Shown here: positions 31,959 to 33,945 of the stretch, piece by piece
How the letters are laid out: each line of letters opens with the position of its first letter
Numbering within the stretch: the first letter of the stretch is position 1
Assembly (NCBI GenBank): GCA_947466585.1
Contig: CANIEU010000020.1
Span: forward strand, 1-33,945
Direction of reading: 5' to 3'
Length of the DNA: 33,945 nucleotides
Source: Fibrobacterota bacterium
GTDB taxonomy: Bacteria; Fibrobacterota; Fibrobacteria; UBA11236
Made by a program: the position numbers and the translations under genes
The notes under the pieces: model-generated
What the model saw: the letters and a program-made list of their open reading frames with translations, nothing else
Databases searched by the model: none
What the model was told of the DNA's origin: nothing

Positions 31959-32338
31959 AATTATTCCGGGGGCCGGACCTTTTGCTGGTTCTTGCGGTGG
32001 CCGCCGCCGCCGTCTGGTTCATCCGCGGGATCGGGACGGATGCAGGGGCACGCGCGGTCGTGTACGTTTCGAATAAGAAGGTCGCCTGGTACGATCTCGG
32101 CAGTCCGCCGCGCACGGTCGAGTTTCCTACGCGCATCGGAACCGTCCGCGCTGAATTCGGCGGGGGCGTGGCCCGTATTTTGAACTCACCTTGCCCGAAC
32201 AAATTGTGCGTGCGCCACGGAGCGATCCGCTATCGTCAGGAACAACTCGTTTGTCTCCCCGCCCACGTATTGATTGTATTGGAGGGAGGAGACGAGCAGC
32301 AGGGGAGCCGGGGAAGGGTCGATGCGGTCACCCAATAA
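31955..32338 (+). CDS. Membrane-anchored NusG domain II protein
   Basis: This 127-residue protein has an N-terminal membrane helix (LLLVLAVAAAAVWFI) and a single NusG-II-type beta domain. It ends in the conserved CPNKLCVRHGAIRYRQEQLVCLPAHVLIV, with Cys80, Cys85 and Cys100. Despite the name it is not a transcription factor: the domain faces outwards, and in many bacteria such genes lie between apbE and a Gx-transporter gene, as here. The three cysteines suggest metal or redox chemistry, an inference. The start ATGA overlaps the apbE stop, and it overlaps the next gene by 17 bases. Confidence 0.9.
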   Translation: MKLFRGPDLLLVLAVAAAAVWFIRGIGTDAGARAVVYVSNKKVAWYDLGSPPRTVEFPTRIGTVRAEFGGGVARILNSPCPNKLCVRHGAIRYRQEQLVCLPAHVLIVLEGGDEQQGSRGRVDAVTQ

Positions 32339-33455
32339 CAAGCTCTCACCGGAAGCGTTCGCCCTCGCGCTGCTGCTTGCTTCCAGTCTGCAAATCATGG
32401 AGAATTTGGTGCCTCGGGTTCCGATTTTTCCGTGGCTCAAGCTTGGACTTTCTTATGTCGTCATCGTTCCGTTCCTCTTAAGGTACGGCTCCGTTCCCGC
32501 CTTTGCCCTGTTGGTCGGCAGGAACCTGCTCGGCGTGCTTTACGGCGGGCAGATGTTTTCCACCTTTCTCATCAGCACGGGATCGGGTGCCGCCGCATTT
32601 TTACTCCTCGGTTACCCTGTCGCGTGGCTGTTCCACCGAAAGGTTTTCGGACTGATCGGCGTCAGCGTCTTATTAGCCACGATGTTTAATCTGTCTCAGT
32701 TGATACTCGTGGAATGGATCCTGATCCGCCACTCGGGCTTTTTCTTTCAGGTCGGCCCGATCCTGATCTGGTCGGTGGTTTCGGCAGGGGCGATCGCCTA
32801 CCTGATCCGTCTTTCCGAAGCCGACTTGGCCGGCGCTTGGGAGTGGGAAAGCGGTTCGGACGCAAGGGCTGGCGGCTCCACCGCGTCTCCAGATTCCGCA
32901 CTCCCGCTTCCGGATTTCGCCGCCAGTGGCACGAACGGTTTTTTCGTATTCGCACTGGCGCTGATTGGGTGCGTGCTCGCGATCTCCTCCACGATCCTGC
33001 AGGCGCTGATTCTGGCCGCCGCGCTTCCGGTCTCCGCGCGCGTATTCGGCATCGGCTACAAGAGCGCTTTGAAGATGCTACTGGCCGCTTGGCCGCTGTT
33101 CTTTTATCTGGCGTGGCTGCATCTCTTCCACACGCCCGGCCGCTTGATGACGCTGGGTATGACGCACGAGGGCATCTCGGCGTTGGGGCTCCACGGTCTC
33201 CGCCTGCTCAATCTCATCGTGGTCGGTCGCTGGCTCGCACAGACCTTGCCCCTCGGTTGGATGCGCCACTCTTCGAAGCCCTATTTCCGAGGGTTCCTTC
33301 TCGCGGTTCCCTTGCTACCGGGCCTTTTTTCATTCAGCCTGGCCGCAGGCAAACAAGTGGCGCGTCGCTGGTTCCGAGGCGAACGCGAAAATTTGCTCAC
33401 TCCGCTCTTTGATGCCTGGAAGCAGAATCTCTACGCGGGAAAATCCCGCGAGTGA
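32322..33455 (+). CDS. Gx-transporter (ECF-S-like) fused to an EcfT-like membrane domain
   Basis: This 377-residue membrane protein has two parts. Residues 10-165 match the Gx transporter / Hpre_diP_synt_I family, with the PIFPWLKLGLSYVVIV signature and about six helices. An Asp/Ser/Pro linker (about 166-205) joins this to a second set of helices (206-345) that resembles the T component of ECF vitamin transporters (ALPVSARVFGIGYKSALKMLLAAWPLFFYL, then GLRLLNLIVVGRWLAQTLPLGW). The basic C-terminal tail (KQVARRWFRGEREN) may contact ATPases. In apbE operons this family is thought to move flavin or a flavin precursor; that is an inference here. No ATPase gene lies in the window. The ATG at 32322 has GGGAAGGG upstream. 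Confidence 0.82.
   Translation: MRSPNNKLSPEAFALALLLASSLQIMENLVPRVPIFPWLKLGLSYVVIVPFLLRYGSVPAFALLVGRNLLGVLYGGQMFSTFLISTGSGAAAFLLLGYPVAWLFHRKVFGLIGVSVLLATMFNLSQLILVEWILIRHSGFFFQVGPILIWSVVSAGAIAYLIRLSEADLAGAWEWESGSDARAGGSTASPDSALPLPDFAASGTNGFFVFALALIGCVLAISSTILQALILAAALPVSARVFGIGYKSALKMLLAAWPLFFYLAWLHLFHTPGRLMTLGMTHEGISALGLHGLRLLNLIVVGRWLAQTLPLGWMRHSSKPYFRGFLLAVPLLPGLFSFSLAAGKQVARRWFRGERENLLTPLFDAWKQNLYAGKSRE
33434..33450 (+). terminator. Hairpin at the end of the redox operon
   Basis: CGCGGGA-AAA-TCCCGCG forms a 7-bp stem that overlaps the last codons of the operon. Only a weak T stretch follows, so termination efficiency is uncertain. Confidence 0.45.
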
Positions 33456-33555
33456 CTTTCGCCTCCGAATCATGCGTTTAAAGGCTGTTTAGCGACTTCG
33501 CAGACGGCCGGTGTGCTCAAACCTGGCATGGTCACAGGCCCCGCATTTTCTAACT

Positions 33556-33561
33556 TATAGT
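33556..33561 (+). promoter_or_regulatory. Possible -10 box of ssrA
   Basis: TATAGT lies 18 bases before the mature 5' end of tmRNA. The precursor is normally trimmed by RNase P, so the distance is acceptable. A matching -35 is not evident. Confidence 0.3.
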
Positions 33562-33579
33562 TTCGATGGTTCGTGATTC

Positions 33580-33945
33580 GGGGGCGTAAAGGTCTCGACG
33601 GGATCGGGCGAGTCGAGAGTCGCATGCCGAGGATCTCTAGTTGGCCTCGTTAATCACTCTAGGGAAAAAACAAATGCAGAAGAATCCAATTCTTATGCAA
33701 TGGCTGCCTAATTAAACACTAGGCGCCTCGGGTTCCGGGGATGGCGTCTCAGCGCCTCGGGATTCGGCATACTCTGAGACTGGATCCCGCAAGTTGCCTG
33801 CGGTGCGGGGTCGAGATTAGTGGGCTGGTTTTCGGGAGAGCCGATCCTTAGGGCGAATCCGAAGACGAGATTAAATCAAGGGAAAAGCATGTAGGAGCGA
33901 TCGGTGAGTTCATTTCGGACGCGGGTTCGATTCCCGCCGCCTCCA
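33580..33945 (+). ncRNA. ssrA: Transfer-messenger RNA (tmRNA)
   Basis: tmRNA rescues ribosomes stalled on broken mRNAs, together with SmpB. The 5' end GGGGGCGTAAAGGTCTCGAC is typical. GGGGGCG (33580-33586) pairs with CGCCTCC (33938-33944) as a 7-bp acceptor stem with one G-U pair. The discriminator A is the last base of the window. The T arm is GCGGG-TTCGATT-CCCGC just before the acceptor 3' strand. The molecule is one-piece, about 366 bases, without signs of the circularly permuted form. The message part is at about 33667-33711. The CCA end, if encoded, lies beyond the window. Confidence 0.95.
33667..33711 (+). other. tmRNA proteolysis-tag reading frame
   Basis: The frame AAA ACA AAT GCA GAA GAA ... 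GCC TAA encodes KTNAEESNSYAMAA, ending with the hydrophobic YAMAA that ClpXP-type proteases recognise (compare ALAA in E. coli). The exact resume codon is uncertain: GAA at 33664 or AAA at 33667. Confidence 0.8.

Overview
The window looks like a moderately GC-rich Gram-negative genome, most likely from the Fibrobacterota or a close relative. The evidence is the set of secreted proteins ending in a short beta-rich C-terminal domain or in a Tyr-[Asn/Asp]-Leu-x-Gly-Arg tail, lipoproteins with DUF1554-type domains, beta-barrel outer-membrane proteins, a SpoVG homologue without sporulation genes, and a tmRNA whose tag ends YAMAA. The taxonomic call is an inference from style, not from a marker gene.

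Layout. 1-2935 (+): the tail of a secreted protein, a secreted DUF1080 (3-keto-disaccharide hydrolase-like) protein and an outer-membrane barrel, closed by a strong terminator. 3050-6808 (-): leuB and an MMPL/RND-type exporter. 6832-9082 (+): HAD phosphatase, family 2 glycosyltransferase and protein-isoaspartate methyltransferase, probably one operon. 9083-9799: a gene graveyard holding the N-terminus of a CHASE3 sensor protein with a nonsense codon, fused to the last ~54 codons of an unrelated membrane glycosyltransferase. 9800-16932 (-): two tandem DUF1554 lipoproteins, a 16S rRNA pseudouridine synthase, rsmG with a ~140-residue basic extension, and a large glnE fusion. 17161-19748 (+): spoVG, a YifB/ComM-type ATPase and a hicAB toxin-antitoxin pair with a readable promoter and operator. 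19786-22006: two divergent secreted proteins (ThuA-type and carbohydrate-binding). 22087-23135: divergent HxlR regulator and SRPBCC protein. 23132-26609 (-): a KaiC-like double ATPase, a PAS histidine kinase, a partner protein and an upstream 25-codon ORF.

26911-33455 (+) is the most interesting part: nine tightly packed or overlapping genes that read as one extracytoplasmic redox system. It encodes a cytochrome c lipoprotein, a DUF4266 lipoprotein ending Gly-Cys-Gly-Cys, a DUF3570 barrel carrying two Asp-Val-[Val/Ile]-Ser-Gly-Ala-Ser motifs that resemble ApbE flavinylation sites, a TlpA thioredoxin, a CcdA/DsbD-type electron carrier, an FN3 protein, the flavin transferase ApbE, a NusG-II domain protein, and a membrane protein that appears to fuse a Gx (ECF-S-like) module to an EcfT-like module. 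I infer that ApbE attaches FMN to the DUF3570 protein, and that TlpA/CcdA keep cysteines or heme sites reduced. ssrA (tmRNA) follows and ends on the last base of the window.

A second unusual item is the GlnE protein. It starts with GlnD-type tandem ACT domains, and its two nucleotidyltransferase modules appear to be in the reverse of the usual order. A third is a repeated start context, TA-N3-T followed by 6-8 nt and then the start codon with no Shine-Dalgarno, in front of three genes, which suggests leaderless transcripts.
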